NCBI GenBank assembly: GCA_026002875.1
Contig: BPGE01000001.1
Location: 3,162,001 to 3,226,000, forward strand
DNA: 64,000 nucleotides
Reading direction: 5' to 3'
From: Bryobacteraceae bacterium
GTDB taxonomy: Bacteria > Acidobacteriota > Terriglobia > Bryobacterales > Bryobacteraceae
Positions 9,234-19,038 of this stretch are shown here, piece by piece; positions within the stretch are counted from its first letter, which is position 1; every line of letters begins with the position of its first letter. The translations under genes were made by a program, and so were the position numbers. The notes beneath the pieces were generated by a model that was given only the letters and a program-made list of their open reading frames with translations, made no database searches and was not told where the DNA came from.

Positions 9234-11725
9234 GACCCGTTCTCCGATTTGCGGTTCCGGCTCTGCTGCTGTTGTCCGCCGGCTGGCTTGTCTCGCAACA
9301 GGCCTCTCCGGAGCGCGTCGGCCCGCTGCCGGGCGGCGGCTTCCTGCTGAACTCCGGCTGGCTCCTCCGCCCGGCGGGCGAGCAGATTCCGCTCAGCACC
9401 ATGCCAATGGCGAGCGCGATGTCGCCCGGCGGGAAGTTCCTCGCCATCCTTCAGGGCGGCTACCTCCCCCCCACGGTCAGCATCCACGACGCCGCCACGC
9501 TGCGGAAGATCTCCGAAATCACGCTGCCTGACGCCTGGCTGGGGATGGCTTTCGCGCCCGAAGGCGGCCTGCTGTACGTCAGCGGCGGCTCGCGCGCCAC
9601 GATTTATGAGCTGGCGCTGCTGCCTGAGGGCAAGCTCGAAAAGCGGCGCGAATTCTCCGTGGTGGAGGAAAAGGAGCGGAAGCACGCGGACTTTCTGGGC
9701 GATCTGACGCTGTCGCCCGACGGCCGCCTGATTTATGCGGCCGCCCTGCACCGCGACATGATCTACGTGATCAACCCGCAGTCGGGCATGGTCATCGAGC
9801 GCTGGAAAACCGCCCACCGCCCGTACCGCATCCTCTTCCACCCCGACGGGAAGAGCTTCTTCGTCACGGGCTGGGGCGATGGAACGCTGCGGCAGCACTA
9901 TGCCGACTCGGGCGAAGAGGTGGCGCGCTACTCTACGGGTCCGCAGCCCATGGACATGCTGTGGCGGCTGAAGCCCGTCGCCGTCGAACAGGGCGAGGAA
10001 CCCCTGCCCTACACGGCGCGGCTGTTCGTCGCCGTTTCCGGCTCGAATCTGGTGCAGGTGTTCGGCCTTGGGCCGGGCGGCCTGCTGCGCCGGGCCGAAT
10101 CGATCAGCGTCGCGCTGTACCGCGACTTTCCGGAAGTGGCCGGCATGACGCCGAGCGCGCTGGCGCTCTCGCCGGATGAAGACCGCCTGTACGCTGTCTG
10201 TTCGGACGCCAACGCCGTGGCGCGCGTCAACATCAGCGAGCGCCGCAGCGTGGTGGAGGGGTTCATCCCTGTCGGCTGGTACCCTCTGGCGGCGCGCGTC
10301 CTGCCCTCCGGAAAGCTGATGGTGCTGAACGGGCGCGGGGCGCGCTCCTTCCCGAATCCGCAGGGGCCCAATCCGCTGGTGCGCCGCGCGGTGCTGCACG
10401 AGGGCAACGTCGCGGTGGAATATGTCGCCGCCATCCAGCGCGGCAGCGCTACTCTGCTTGATGAACCGCAGCCGGCGCAGATGGCCGCGCTCACGGAACA
10501 GGTGCTCGACAACGCCCCCTGGCGCCGGACGCGTCCCATGCAGTCGCCGCCGCAGGGTCATCCACTGGAGAAAGGCGGCGAAGAGTGTCCGCTCCGCCAC
10601 GTGATTTATGTGGTGAAGGAGAATCGCACGTTCGATCAGGTGCTGGGCGATCTCGGCATCGGCAACGGCGACCCGTCCCTGACGCTGTTCGGCGAAGACG
10701 TGACGCCCAACCATCACAGGCTGGCGCGCGAATTCGTTCTTCTCGACAATTTCTACGTCAACGCCGACGTCAGCGCCGACGGCCACAACTGGTCGAGCGC
10801 GGCCATTGCGCCCGCGTACGTGCAGCGCATGTGGCCGAACTCCTACGCCGCCCGCCGGAGACACTATGATTACGAAGGCGGCGAGCGCGCCGCCCTGCCT
10901 CCGGCGGGCTACATCTGGAGCAACGCCCTCCTCGCCGGCCTCAGCTTCCGCAACTACGGCTGGTGGGTGACGAACATTACGCCCGCGCCCGCCTCGGGGC
11001 GCCAGATCGCCGCCGTGCGCGATCCGTCGCTGGCTCCGCACACGAACATGGACTACCGCGGCTTCGACATGGACTACCCGGACGTAGAGCGCGTGAAGGT
11101 GTTCCTCAGGGATCTCGAAGAATTCCAGCGCCGCGGCCAGATGCCCCGCTTCATGACCATCCGGCTGGGCAACGATCACACGTCGGGCGTCTCGCCGGGC
11201 AAGATCGCGCCGAAGTCCGCCATGGCCGACAACGACCTCGCGCTCGGCATGCTGGTCGAGGCGGTCTCGAAATCGCGGTTCTGGCCCGCCACGGCGATCT
11301 TCGTTCTGGAAGACGACGCCCAGAACGGCGCCGATCACGTCGACAGCCACCGCGCCCCCGCCTACATCCTGTCGCCCTACACGCGCGGGCGCGGCATCGA
11401 TTCGACGATGTACAACACCGTGAGCATGCTCCGCACGATGGAGCACATTCTCGGCCTCCGGCCCATGACCATTCACGACGCCACGGCACGGCCCATGTGG
11501 GCCGCGTTCCATTCGAAACCCGACCCGCGGCCTTACTTCGCCGAAAAGCCCCGCGTTCCTCTCGATGAGCGCAACCCGCAGTCCTCGCCTCTGGCCGCGC
11601 GCTCGGCAAGACTCGACCTCAGCGAAGCCGACCGCATCGACGACGAAGAAATGAACGAGATTCTCTGGCGCGCGCTGCGGGGCACCGAGCCGCCGCCGCC
11701 CGTGCGCAGCTACTGGGGACGCTGA
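9230..11725 (+). CDS. Exported beta-propeller/phosphoesterase fusion protein
   Basis: The 831-aa product starts with a signal peptide (about residues 1-25). Residues of roughly 40-400 form a YncE-like seven-bladed propeller (LSPDGRLIY, ALSPDEDRLY repeats). The C-terminal half (about 450-800) is a phosphoesterase-family domain related to acid phosphatases and phospholipases C. It is recognised by HVIYVVKENRTFDQ, in which the E-N and T residues form the start of the metal site, and by later acidic motifs including LEDDAQNGADHVD and a conserved SPYT. The architecture is that of bifunctional YncE/alkaline-phosphatase-superfamily proteins, and the substrate is unknown. The ATG overlaps the nadE stop; the TGA shares one base with the next ATG (GH57), so three genes are translationally linked. 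Confidence 0.85.
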   Translation: MRPVLRFAVPALLLLSAGWLVSQQASPERVGPLPGGGFLLNSGWLLRPAGEQIPLSTMPMASAMSPGGKFLAILQGGYLPPTVSIHDAATLRKISEITLPDAWLGMAFAPEGGLLYVSGGSRATIYELALLPEGKLEKRREFSVVEEKERKHADFLGDLTLSPDGRLIYAAALHRDMIYVINPQSGMVIERWKTAHRPYRILFHPDGKSFFVTGWGDGTLRQHYADSGEEVARYSTGPQPMDMLWRLKPVAVEQGEEPLPYTARLFVAVSGSNLVQVFGLGPGGLLRRAESISVALYRDFPEVAGMTPSALALSPDEDRLYAVCSDANAVARVNISERRSVVEGFIPVGWYPLAARVLPSGKLMVLNGRGARSFPNPQGPNPLVRRAVLHEGNVAVEYVAAIQRGSATLLDEPQPAQMAALTEQVLDNAPWRRTRPMQSPPQGHPLEKGGEECPLRHVIYVVKENRTFDQVLGDLGIGNGDPSLTLFGEDVTPNHHRLAREFVLLDNFYVNADVSADGHNWSSAAIAPAYVQRMWPNSYAARRRHYDYEGGERAALPPAGYIWSNALLAGLSFRNYGWWVTNITPAPASGRQIAAVRDPSLAPHTNMDYRGFDMDYPDVERVKVFLRDLEEFQRRGQMPRFMTIRLGNDHTSGVSPGKIAPKSAMADNDLALGMLVEAVSKSRFWPATAIFVLEDDAQNGADHVDSHRAPAYILSPYTRGRGIDSTMYNTVSMLRTMEHILGLRPMTIHDATARPMWAAFHSKPDPRPYFAEKPRVPLDERNPQSSPLAARSARLDLSEADRIDDEEMNEILWRALRGTEPPPPVRSYWGR

Positions 11726-13872
11726 TGGCCCACACCTATCTCGTCTTCGTCTGGCACATGCACCAGCCTTTCTACAAGGACCTGGCCACGGGAGAATACC
11801 AGCTCCCGTGGACGCGCATGCACGCCCTGAAGGACTACTACGGGATGGCGGCCATCCTGGACGAATTTCCGAAGATCCGGCAGACGTTCAACCTCGTGCC
11901 TTCGATGCTCGTGCAGATCGAGGAGTACGCCGAAGGCCGCGCCGCCGATCCGTTTCTCCGGCTCGCTCTCAAGCCGGCCGAGGAGCTGACGGGACCGGAA
12001 ACCGAGTTCATCCTGAAGTATTTCTTCCAGGCCAACCCGGGCCGGGTGATCCAGCGTTATCCGCGCTATCACGAGCTGTACGAACAGTGGCGCGCACATC
12101 ATGCGGATCCTGCCGGTCTGGCCCGCCGGCTGGGCGTGGCCGGACTGCGCGATCTGCAGGTGCTGTCGCAGCTGGCCTGGTTTGACGAAATCTTCCTGGA
12201 AACCGACCCGGAAGTCCGGGCGCTGGTCGCCAAGGGCCGCAACTATACGCGCGAGGACCAGCTGCTGATCGGGAGGAAAGAGCAGCAGATCTGCGGACTG
12301 GTGATCCCGACCTACAGGCGCCTGGCGCAGGCAGGGCGAATCGAGCTGTCCGTGACGCCCTTCTACCACCCCATCCTGCCGCTGCTGTGCGATTCCAACA
12401 TCGCCAGCGTCAGCCAGCCGGGCGCGCCGCTGCCGCGGCGGTTCCGTTATCCGCAGGATGCGCGGGTGCAGATGCAGTCCGCGCTGGACTACGCGCGGGA
12501 GAAACTCGGCATCCGGCCCGCGGGCATGTGGCCGAGCGAGGGCAGCGTCTCCGACGAAGTGCTGGCGCTGGCGGCGGAGCTGGGCGTCGAGTGGATGGCC
12601 ACCGACAACGGCGTGCTGGGGGCGACGCTGGGGCGGCTGGCCGGAGTGTCCGAGACCTGCCGCCCGTATGTCTGGCGCCAGGAGGGCCGCGAGATGAAGA
12701 TGATCTTCCGCGACCATTTCCTGAGCGACCTGATCGGGTTCGTCTACTCGCGCATGGACGCCACGGCGGCCGCGCATCACTTTCTGGACCGCATCCGGGA
12801 AAACGCGCGCATCGTGCACCGCGAGGGCCGCGACGCCCTGATCCCCGTCATCCTCGACGGCGAGAACGCATGGGAGTATTACGAGCGCAGCGGCCGCCCC
12901 TTCCTCCGCACGCTGTACCAGCTCATCAGCCAGGATCCCGGCATCTCCGCCGTGACCGTCAGCGAAGCCCTGCGGAAGCTGCCCGCCGCCGACATCCCGC
13001 GCATCCATCCCGGCTCGTGGATCAACGCCAACTTCGAGGTCTGGATCGGCCATGAAGAAGACAACACGGCCTGGGAGTATCTGCTGGAAGCGCGCGAAAC
13101 CTACGACCGCGTCACGCGGGGCCCCGAGGGAGCCTCGCTGACCGAAGCGGAGAAGCAGCTGGCCTATCAGGAGCTCCTGATCGCCGAAGGCAGCGACTGG
13201 TGCTGGTGGTACGGCCCGCACCATCATACGGAGAACCGCGCCGAGTTCGACCAGCTGTTCCGCTCGCACCTGGCCCAGTGCTACCGCGCTCTCGGCAAAA
13301 CGCCGCCCGCCGCGCTGTCGCGCCCCATCGCGCATGTCGCCGCCGAGGCGTTCTCCCAGGCGCCCTGCGGCCTGATCGAACCAAGCGTGGACGGCGAAGT
13401 GTCGTCTTACTTCGAGTGGCTCGGCGCCGGAGTGTACCGTCCGGACCACCGCCAGGGGGCCATGCACGGCCGCGCCGCCCTGCTGCGCGAGCTGCGCTTC
13501 GGCAGCGACGGTGTGCGCCTGTTCGTGCGCGCCGATATGGAGCAGTCGAGCCCCGGCGCGATGGCCGGGCTCGAGCTGCGCCTCACGGTGCGGGCGTCGA
13601 ACGCCGAGACGGAATTCCGCTTCACGCTCGCGCGCGATGGCGCGCATCTGTCTTCGATGTCGGGGCGCGGCACGCGCCATGCCCTGCCGCACCCCGCCTG
13701 CGCCTACAACCGCATCTTCGAGTGTGCTGTCGATCTGGCGGGCATCGACGCATCCGCTTCCGCGCCGCTGCAGATCCAGGTCTCGCTGTGGCGCGAGGGC
13801 TTGCCTCTGGAAGCCGCCCCGCCGCACGGCTGGATCGAGTTCACCCCCGGCGAGCCCGCCGAGTGGGAGTGA
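11725..13872 (+). CDS. Glycoside hydrolase family 57 protein
   Basis: Predicted retaining alpha-glucan-active enzyme, 715 aa, without an obvious signal peptide and so probably cytoplasmic. The first GH57 motif is WHMHQP near the N-terminus. The catalytic nucleophile is probably E272 in MWPSEGS, and the acid/base is probably D294 in ATDNGV. TPFYHPILPLL is another family landmark. The C-terminal third is a helical and beta-rich extension typical of the large GH57 proteins. The family includes amylases, branching enzymes and glucanotransferases, and I cannot tell which activity this has. The gene starts within the stop codon of the phosphoesterase gene and ends 4 bases from the convergent SYLF gene. 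Confidence 0.9.
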   Translation: MAHTYLVFVWHMHQPFYKDLATGEYQLPWTRMHALKDYYGMAAILDEFPKIRQTFNLVPSMLVQIEEYAEGRAADPFLRLALKPAEELTGPETEFILKYFFQANPGRVIQRYPRYHELYEQWRAHHADPAGLARRLGVAGLRDLQVLSQLAWFDEIFLETDPEVRALVAKGRNYTREDQLLIGRKEQQICGLVIPTYRRLAQAGRIELSVTPFYHPILPLLCDSNIASVSQPGAPLPRRFRYPQDARVQMQSALDYAREKLGIRPAGMWPSEGSVSDEVLALAAELGVEWMATDNGVLGATLGRLAGVSETCRPYVWRQEGREMKMIFRDHFLSDLIGFVYSRMDATAAAHHFLDRIRENARIVHREGRDALIPVILDGENAWEYYERSGRPFLRTLYQLISQDPGISAVTVSEALRKLPAADIPRIHPGSWINANFEVWIGHEEDNTAWEYLLEARETYDRVTRGPEGASLTEAEKQLAYQELLIAEGSDWCWWYGPHHHTENRAEFDQLFRSHLAQCYRALGKTPPAALSRPIAHVAAEAFSQAPCGLIEPSVDGEVSSYFEWLGAGVYRPDHRQGAMHGRAALLRELRFGSDGVRLFVRADMEQSSPGAMAGLELRLTVRASNAETEFRFTLARDGAHLSSMSGRGTRHALPHPACAYNRIFECAVDLAGIDASASAPLQIQVSLWREGLPLEAAPPHGWIEFTPGEPAEWE

Positions 13873-13876
13873 ATTC

Positions 13877-14551
13877 TTACTTGTTGCGGTAGGCCGAATA
13901 TTTATTGAGCAGGCTGATCAGCTCCTGCGCCGCCGGAGGAGTGTTCCGCTTGCCCCGCAGGACTTCCTTGCGGTCCACGCCCGCTCCGTAGAGCGCCTCG
14001 TCGACGCTCCGGTCTTCCCGCATCGTGGTGCCCTGAAGGGTCAGCCCTCCGAACACGCCGCGCGAGCGCGACCAGGAAAGAATCTCAGCCCTCATGGTGG
14101 CGTCGGTCTGCGCGCTCGTCGAACGGCCCACCGGCCCCGCGGCGCCGGTGGCGTCGGCGCCGAGCGTGAACTTGCTCGACAGCAGCCGCTCCATGCCGCT
14201 CTGGTTCATCACCAGCATCACGATGTCCACTTCCGCCCCGCCGATCTGCAACCCGAACGTGCCTCCCTCGATCCGCACGCCCACCGGCGCCGTCCATCCC
14301 TGCCCGTCCGGCATGCGGCAGGAAGCGAAGCCCCGCCCGTACTTGCCTCCGAAGACAAAACCGGCCTTTTTGGCCCCGGGGATGATGATCGCGCACTGGG
14401 CCTTCGAGAAAAGGTCCTGGGGAATCGCCTTGTCTTCGATCGCCATGATCTCCTGCAGCACCGTCGCCGCAGCTTTCAGCCGTTCATCCTCCGCCTTGCC
14501 CGCCCAGGCGGCGGCGCTCAGGCACACGAGAAGAAGAGTGAGTTTTCGCAT
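13877..14551 (-). CDS. SYLF (Ysc84-type) lipid-binding domain protein
   Basis: A 224-aa protein with a cleavable signal peptide (about residues 1-17) and a single SYLF domain filling the rest. Landmarks are AIIIPGAKKAGFVFGGKYGRG (read here from about residue 55) and the later RGVFGGLTLQG motif. In eukaryotes the fold binds phosphoinositides; bacterial versions are periplasmic or outer-membrane-associated and of unknown function. The length of about 200-230 aa is usual. It lies downstream of the TonB receptor on the same strand but a strong hairpin separates the two, so it is probably transcribed on its own. Confidence 0.88.
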   Translation of the reverse strand: MRKLTLLLVCLSAAAWAGKAEDERLKAAATVLQEIMAIEDKAIPQDLFSKAQCAIIIPGAKKAGFVFGGKYGRGFASCRMPDGQGWTAPVGVRIEGGTFGLQIGGAEVDIVMLVMNQSGMERLLSSKFTLGADATGAAGPVGRSTSAQTDATMRAEILSWSRSRGVFGGLTLQGTTMREDRSVDEALYGAGVDRKEVLRGKRNTPPAAQELISLLNKYSAYRNK

Positions 14552-14568
14552 GGGATCTCCAGTCCTTC

Positions 14569-14608
14569 AATGATAACGCCCTGCCGCGCGCGGAGGCGCG
14601 GCAGGGCG
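14569..14608 (-). terminator. Terminator-like hairpin after the TonB receptor gene
   Basis: A 13-bp inverted repeat (arms 14577-14589 and 14596-14608, 6-base loop) lies 24 bases after the receptor stop codon. On the minus strand it is followed by TTATCATT, a weak T-tract. The stem is very stable, so it is a probable terminator despite the poor tract. Confidence 0.6.
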
Positions 14609-14631
14609 GGATGGTTCGCGATGGATGCGGC

Positions 14632-17600
14632 CTAGAACGTATAGCGGAGGCCCATCACGATCCGGCGGTTGCCGCCGTCCGTGTTGCCCTCCAGGCCGAA
14701 GGCGGTGCTGTTCACGCGCGACTCGGGGATGCCGTAGTTGCGCGTGTTCGACGTGTTGTAGAACTCGCAGCGGTACTGCAGCGTGTTCGACTCGCTGATG
14801 CGGATGTTTTTCACCACGGCAAGGTCGAGGTTGTTGATGCCGTCGGCGCGGAGAATGTTGCGGCCTGCGTTGCCGATGGGCGCCGCCGCCGTCACGTTCG
14901 AGAAGAGGTTGCGGCCGCCAGCCTGCAGGATCTCGCGCAGCGTCATCCGCGACAGGTCGAGATCCGTGGCCACGTTCGGCCGGATGGCGTTGCCCACCAG
15001 CGCATCGATGCCCGACAGCCGGAAGCCCGGGTCGATGCCGGCCAGCGGGCTGAACGGAGCGCCCGACTGGAACGTCAGGAAGCCCGACACCTGCCAGCCG
15101 CCCGCGATTTTGCCCAGCACGCCCTGCTGCTCGCGGAAGAAAGGCAGCTCATACACGCCATTCACCGCGAAACGGTGCGGCCGGTCGTAGGTCGAGCGGC
15201 CGCGGTCGGCGCGCCAGTTGTAGCTGTCCTGCGGCACCGCGACTTCGCCCGACACGGACGGGTTGAAGATCTCGCTGGCCAGGTCGATGAAAGAGCTCCA
15301 CGTATAGTGGGCGGCCATCGTGAAGTTGTTCGAGAGCCGCTTCTCGAGGCTCGCCTGCAGCGAGTGGTAAATGGAGTTGGCCGCATTGGCGCGCAGCCGG
15401 CGGACGCCCTCGTTGGCGAACAGCCGCTGCCGCCCCTGCGAACCCGGAATCGTCGGATTGCCGTCGAGCGTCTGGAACAGAGCGGTGCCCTTGGTGGCGA
15501 TGTAGCCCAAAGTCGCGATCCAGTCCCGGGCCACTTCGCGCTGCACCTGGAAAGAGAACTGCTCCGCCAGAGGCGCGCGGAAGTCGCTCGCCACGAGAGT
15601 CCGCGGCACCTGCAGCGGATCAGGCGGCGGCGGAATCACGCCCTGGAAGCCCAGCGAGTACACGTACTGGTAGCTGTTCGGAGAGCGCGCCGGCAGGTTG
15701 TTCACCTGCGTGAACGGGAACGCGCTGAAGATGTTCAGGTAGATGTTGTTGAAGATCAGGTCGTAGGTGCGCGAGTAGCCTCCGCGCAGCACCGTGCGGT
15801 CCGTCAGCCGGTAGTTGAAGCCGAACCGGGGCGCCCAGTTGTTTTTGTCCCGCGGCGGCACCGGCGTGAACAGGAACCGCGGATCGTTGTTGTTGGCCGC
15901 CACCACGCGCTTGTTGATGTCGGCCAGCCACTGCGCCGGATTGCCCGGCGTCTCGTAGCGCAGCCCGTAGGTCAGCGTCAGCCGCCGGTTCACGCGCCAC
16001 TCGTCCTGCACGTAGAAGAAATAGTCGTAGTAGCGGTAGGCCTGCCAGCGCGGCACGCCGGGCAGGAACGTGTTGATCGACGCCGTCTGCGCCACGTCGT
16101 CCACCAGGTCCTGCAGCGTGTTGTACGCCAGACGCCCGCGGATCGTCGGGTTGAAGTCCTGGATCTGGTCCTGACGGCGGAAATCGAGGCCCATCTTGAT
16201 GGTGTGCGAACCCTTCAGGATCGAGAAGTTGTCCGCGATCTGGTAATTGTTCAGGATCTGCGCTTGCGGCAGATTCACCGCCAGGCCGAACGCCGTGCGC
16301 GAAGCCGCCGCGTTGAAGCCCGTCATGCCCAGCTCCGCAATTTCAATGTTGGGAATCGATTCCGCCCGCGGATCCTGGGCGTTGGTGGCCGAAGCCAGCC
16401 GCTGATAGCTCAACCGCAGCTCGTTGTACATCTGCGGCGTGAGAGTCGAATTCACGCCGGCCGTGGCCGCCTGGCGCCGCGCCGGGGACGTCGACAGCAG
16501 GCCCGGCGGCACCGCCTGCCCGCCCACCGTGATCCGGTCGTCGAACATGAACCGGCCCAGCAGCGTGTGCTTGTCATTCAGCTTGTGATCCACGCGTCCC
16601 ATCCACTGCCACACGTCGCTCATGTTGGCCGCTGCGCCGCTCAGCGTGCCCAGCGGAACGTTGTACGTCTGGCCGCCCAGCGTGAACGTCACCGTCCGGC
16701 CGGTCGGCGTCTGCGCCGCCGGCACGAAGTCGAGCAGCGCCTTCACCTGCGGGCGCGTGCCCGCGGCGTTGCGCAGAATCGTCTGCCCTTCGGCCGTCGG
16801 CGCCGCGCCGATCGCCGTGCCGCTGGCGAACCGCCGGTCCGTCCACCGCAGGATCGATCCGAAGAAAAACGTCTTGTCCTTCACGATCGGCCCGCCCAGC
16901 GTCCCCGCAAACTGGTTCTCGACGCGCCACGGCGCGCGCGTGAAGGTCCGCTTGTCCAGGTTGCTCCGCGCGTTCAGTTTGTTGCCGTTGTAGAACCAGT
17001 AGGCCGAGCCATGGAACTCGTTCGTGCCGCTCTTGGTGACGATGTTGACCACAGAGCCGGCCGCGCGGCCGTATTCAGCCGCAAACTGGTTCGTCACGAT
17101 CCGCATCTCGGCCACCGTGTCCGGGTTGTTGATCTCCTGGACCAGGCCGCCGATGCTCGCGTTGTTCGAGTCCTGCCCGTCGATCTGGAAGTTGTTCGAC
17201 CGGGTCCTCATGCCGTTGACCGAGAACGACACGCCGCCGCTCGTGAAGGCGCTGTTGCCCGAACTCAGCTGGCTCACGCCGGGAATCTGCAGCGCCAGGT
17301 TGAGGATGTTCCGGCTGGGCGCCATCGGCAGGTCGCCGATCCGCTTCACGTCGAAGTTGGTGCCCACTTCCGCGTTCGTCGTGTTGATCAGGCCGGCGTC
17401 GGCGGACACGGTGACGACTTCAGTCAGTCCGGCCACCTCCAGCCGGATGTTGAGGTCGACGTCCTGCCCCACGCGCAGCGTGATCGGACCCTGGATATAG
17501 CGGCTGAAACCGCTCCTCGACACCGAAACCTCGTACGGCCCGGGAGGCAGGTTCGGCACGCGGAAAACGCCCTCCGCGTTGGTCGTCGTCTCCCTCGAGA

Positions 17601-17766
17601 CGTTGGTGGACAGGTTTCGCACGCGCACCTCCGCACCGCTCACTGCAGCGCCGGAGGGGTCGCGCACCGTTCCCAGAATGTCGGCCAGCGTGGCCTGGGC
17701 CCACGCCGCAGGCGCCAGACCCAGGACAACACTGGCCAGTGTCAGAATCGAAACCAGCTTGTACAT
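14632..17766 (-). CDS. TonB-dependent receptor with carboxypeptidase-regulatory-like domain
   Basis: Large outer-membrane protein of 1044 aa. It has a signal peptide (about residues 1-24), then a carboxypeptidase-regulatory-like beta-sandwich (about 28-110, with GTVRDPSGAAVSGA at its start). A plug domain follows (about 120-250, with NNFQIDGQDSN), then a beta-barrel ending in the aromatic C-terminal strand GLRYTF recognised by the BAM machinery. The Oar-like architecture is abundant in Acidobacteria and is usually linked to uptake of glycans or other large molecules. No cognate surface lipoprotein or degradative enzyme lies next to it. A Shine-Dalgarno-like GAAGGGG precedes the ATG. The gene is divergent from a VWA gene; the two starts are 176 bases apart. 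Confidence 0.92.
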   Translation of the reverse strand: MYKLVSILTLASVVLGLAPAAWAQATLADILGTVRDPSGAAVSGAEVRVRNLSTNVSRETTTNAEGVFRVPNLPPGPYEVSVSRSGFSRYIQGPITLRVGQDVDLNIRLEVAGLTEVVTVSADAGLINTTNAEVGTNFDVKRIGDLPMAPSRNILNLALQIPGVSQLSSGNSAFTSGGVSFSVNGMRTRSNNFQIDGQDSNNASIGGLVQEINNPDTVAEMRIVTNQFAAEYGRAAGSVVNIVTKSGTNEFHGSAYWFYNGNKLNARSNLDKRTFTRAPWRVENQFAGTLGGPIVKDKTFFFGSILRWTDRRFASGTAIGAAPTAEGQTILRNAAGTRPQVKALLDFVPAAQTPTGRTVTFTLGGQTYNVPLGTLSGAAANMSDVWQWMGRVDHKLNDKHTLLGRFMFDDRITVGGQAVPPGLLSTSPARRQAATAGVNSTLTPQMYNELRLSYQRLASATNAQDPRAESIPNIEIAELGMTGFNAAASRTAFGLAVNLPQAQILNNYQIADNFSILKGSHTIKMGLDFRRQDQIQDFNPTIRGRLAYNTLQDLVDDVAQTASINTFLPGVPRWQAYRYYDYFFYVQDEWRVNRRLTLTYGLRYETPGNPAQWLADINKRVVAANNNDPRFLFTPVPPRDKNNWAPRFGFNYRLTDRTVLRGGYSRTYDLIFNNIYLNIFSAFPFTQVNNLPARSPNSYQYVYSLGFQGVIPPPPDPLQVPRTLVASDFRAPLAEQFSFQVQREVARDWIATLGYIATKGTALFQTLDGNPTIPGSQGRQRLFANEGVRRLRANAANSIYHSLQASLEKRLSNNFTMAAHYTWSSFIDLASEIFNPSVSGEVAVPQDSYNWRADRGRSTYDRPHRFAVNGVYELPFFREQQGVLGKIAGGWQVSGFLTFQSGAPFSPLAGIDPGFRLSGIDALVGNAIRPNVATDLDLSRMTLREILQAGGRNLFSNVTAAAPIGNAGRNILRADGINNLDLAVVKNIRISESNTLQYRCEFYNTSNTRNYGIPESRVNSTAFGLEGNTDGGNRRIVMGLRYTF

Positions 17767-17915
17767 CGGAAACCCCTTCGCGCGGATTGACCGCTGAGAT
17801 CGAATGTCGGGTAGGTTAACACATTTTCAGCCATCCGGCGGAAGTTTCCGGCTCGGGAGACGCGGCCGGGCTCAACCGTCCCGTGCTGTGCTGTCCCGGC
17901 CGCCAGCCCGCGCCG

Positions 17916-17921
17916 TATAAT
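17916..17921 (+). promoter_or_regulatory. Consensus -10 (TATAAT) before the first VWA gene
   Basis: A perfect TATAAT lies 21 bases before the ATG at 17943. The -35 region (around 17893) is not recognisable. The predicted leader is about 15 nt. Confidence 0.5.
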
Positions 17922-17942
17922 CAAGGCAGGGCTTGCACTCCG

Positions 17943-19010
17943 ATGAGGAAATTCCTCCCGACGGCACTGGCTCTCCGGGCTTTCATCGCGCTTCTGGCCC
18001 CCTGCTTCGCGCAGGAGGCGCGTCCGCCCATGCGCGCGCCGGAGGCCAAGCCCCCCCTTCGCTCTGAAGAGGCTTTCAGGACTTCGGTGTCCGAGGTCGT
18101 GGTCCCCGTCACGGTCACGGACGACAGGGGCCGCTTCGTCTCTAACCTTGAGGAAAAGGACTTCCTTCTGCTGGACGAGGGCGTTCCGCAGAAAATCACC
18201 TATTTCACGCGCGAGCGGAACCAGCCGGTCGTGATCGGCTACCTCATCGACCTGTCCAACCGCACCCGTCTCCATTGGGACAAGTTCCGCGAGGCCATCA
18301 TCGAGCTCGTCGACGCCACCATGGAGCCCGACGGCAAGCCGGACAAGCGCTTCTCGGGCTACCTGATCGGTTACTCGACCGAAGCCGAGCTGCTCGTCAA
18401 CACGACCGACGACCCGGAGAAGATCATCGACCGCGTCCGCAAGCTGAAACCAGGCGGCAGCTCCGCGCTGTTCGACGCCGTCTACATGGCTTGCACCAGC
18501 CGCACGCTCGTGCAGGGCGAGCCCATCGAGCCGCGCCGCGTCATCGTCATCGTCGGCGACGGCACCGACACGAGCAGCAAGAAAACCCTGGAAGAGGTGG
18601 TCGAGGTCGCCCAGCGCAACCTGGTCACGATCTACGGCGTGTCCACGGTGGCCTTCGGCTTCCACAGCGCGGGCGACGCCAACCTGAAGCGCTTGTGCGA
18701 ATCCACCGGCGGCCGCGTCGTCTATCCGCTCGAAAACGTCTACTCCGACGTCAGCGGCTACCTCTCCACTCCTTCCGACGAAGGCAACTTCGCCCTCAAG
18801 GTCGGCACCGGCGGCTATGCCGCGGCCATCATGCGCGGCATCGTCAACGCCGTCGCCGCCACCGCCGGCGAGATCACCACCCAGTACATCCTCCGCTACG
18901 TGCCCTCCGACCTCGACACGCGCCGGTCCTTCCGCCGGATCGAAGTCCGCGTCAACCTCCCCAACGTGAAGGTCCGCGCCCGCGAGGGCTACTATCCATT
19001 CAACCCCTGA
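17943..19010 (+). CDS. Secreted VWFA-domain protein of the acidobacterial type
   Basis: A 355-aa protein with a signal peptide (about residues 1-24, ending CFAQEA). The next part is a short beta-rich segment with 'VPVTVTDDRGR' and 'LLDEGVPQKI', characteristic of the acidobacterial VWFA-related family (TIGR03436-like). The von Willebrand A domain follows from about residue 95. The first aspartate of its metal site has become the YLIDLSNRT region, and later VGDGTDTSS may supply other ligands, so the MIDAS is not canonical. The members are thought to be envelope or secreted adhesion-type proteins, but function is unproven. The start at 17943 is chosen because it gives the signal peptide and sits just after the -10. 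Another member of the family is at 43403-45472. Confidence 0.85.
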   Translation: MRKFLPTALALRAFIALLAPCFAQEARPPMRAPEAKPPLRSEEAFRTSVSEVVVPVTVTDDRGRFVSNLEEKDFLLLDEGVPQKITYFTRERNQPVVIGYLIDLSNRTRLHWDKFREAIIELVDATMEPDGKPDKRFSGYLIGYSTEAELLVNTTDDPEKIIDRVRKLKPGGSSALFDAVYMACTSRTLVQGEPIEPRRVIVIVGDGTDTSSKKTLEEVVEVAQRNLVTIYGVSTVAFGFHSAGDANLKRLCESTGGRVVYPLENVYSDVSGYLSTPSDEGNFALKVGTGGYAAAIMRGIVNAVAATAGEITTQYILRYVPSDLDTRRSFRRIEVRVNLPNVKVRAREGYYPFNP

Positions 19011-19038
19011 CCCTTCCTTCCGATATGCCCATTGAGCC

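Noticed and set aside
9203-11512. A minus-strand frame of about 770 codons opposite the phosphoesterase gene
   Set aside because: Arginine/histidine/alanine-rich composition and no motif; the plus strand carries a complete propeller and phosphoesterase.
14611-17790. A plus-strand open frame of over 1000 codons antisense to the TonB receptor
   Set aside because: Arginine- and histidine-rich low-complexity translation. The minus-strand frame has a full receptor architecture; long antisense frames are expected at this G+C.
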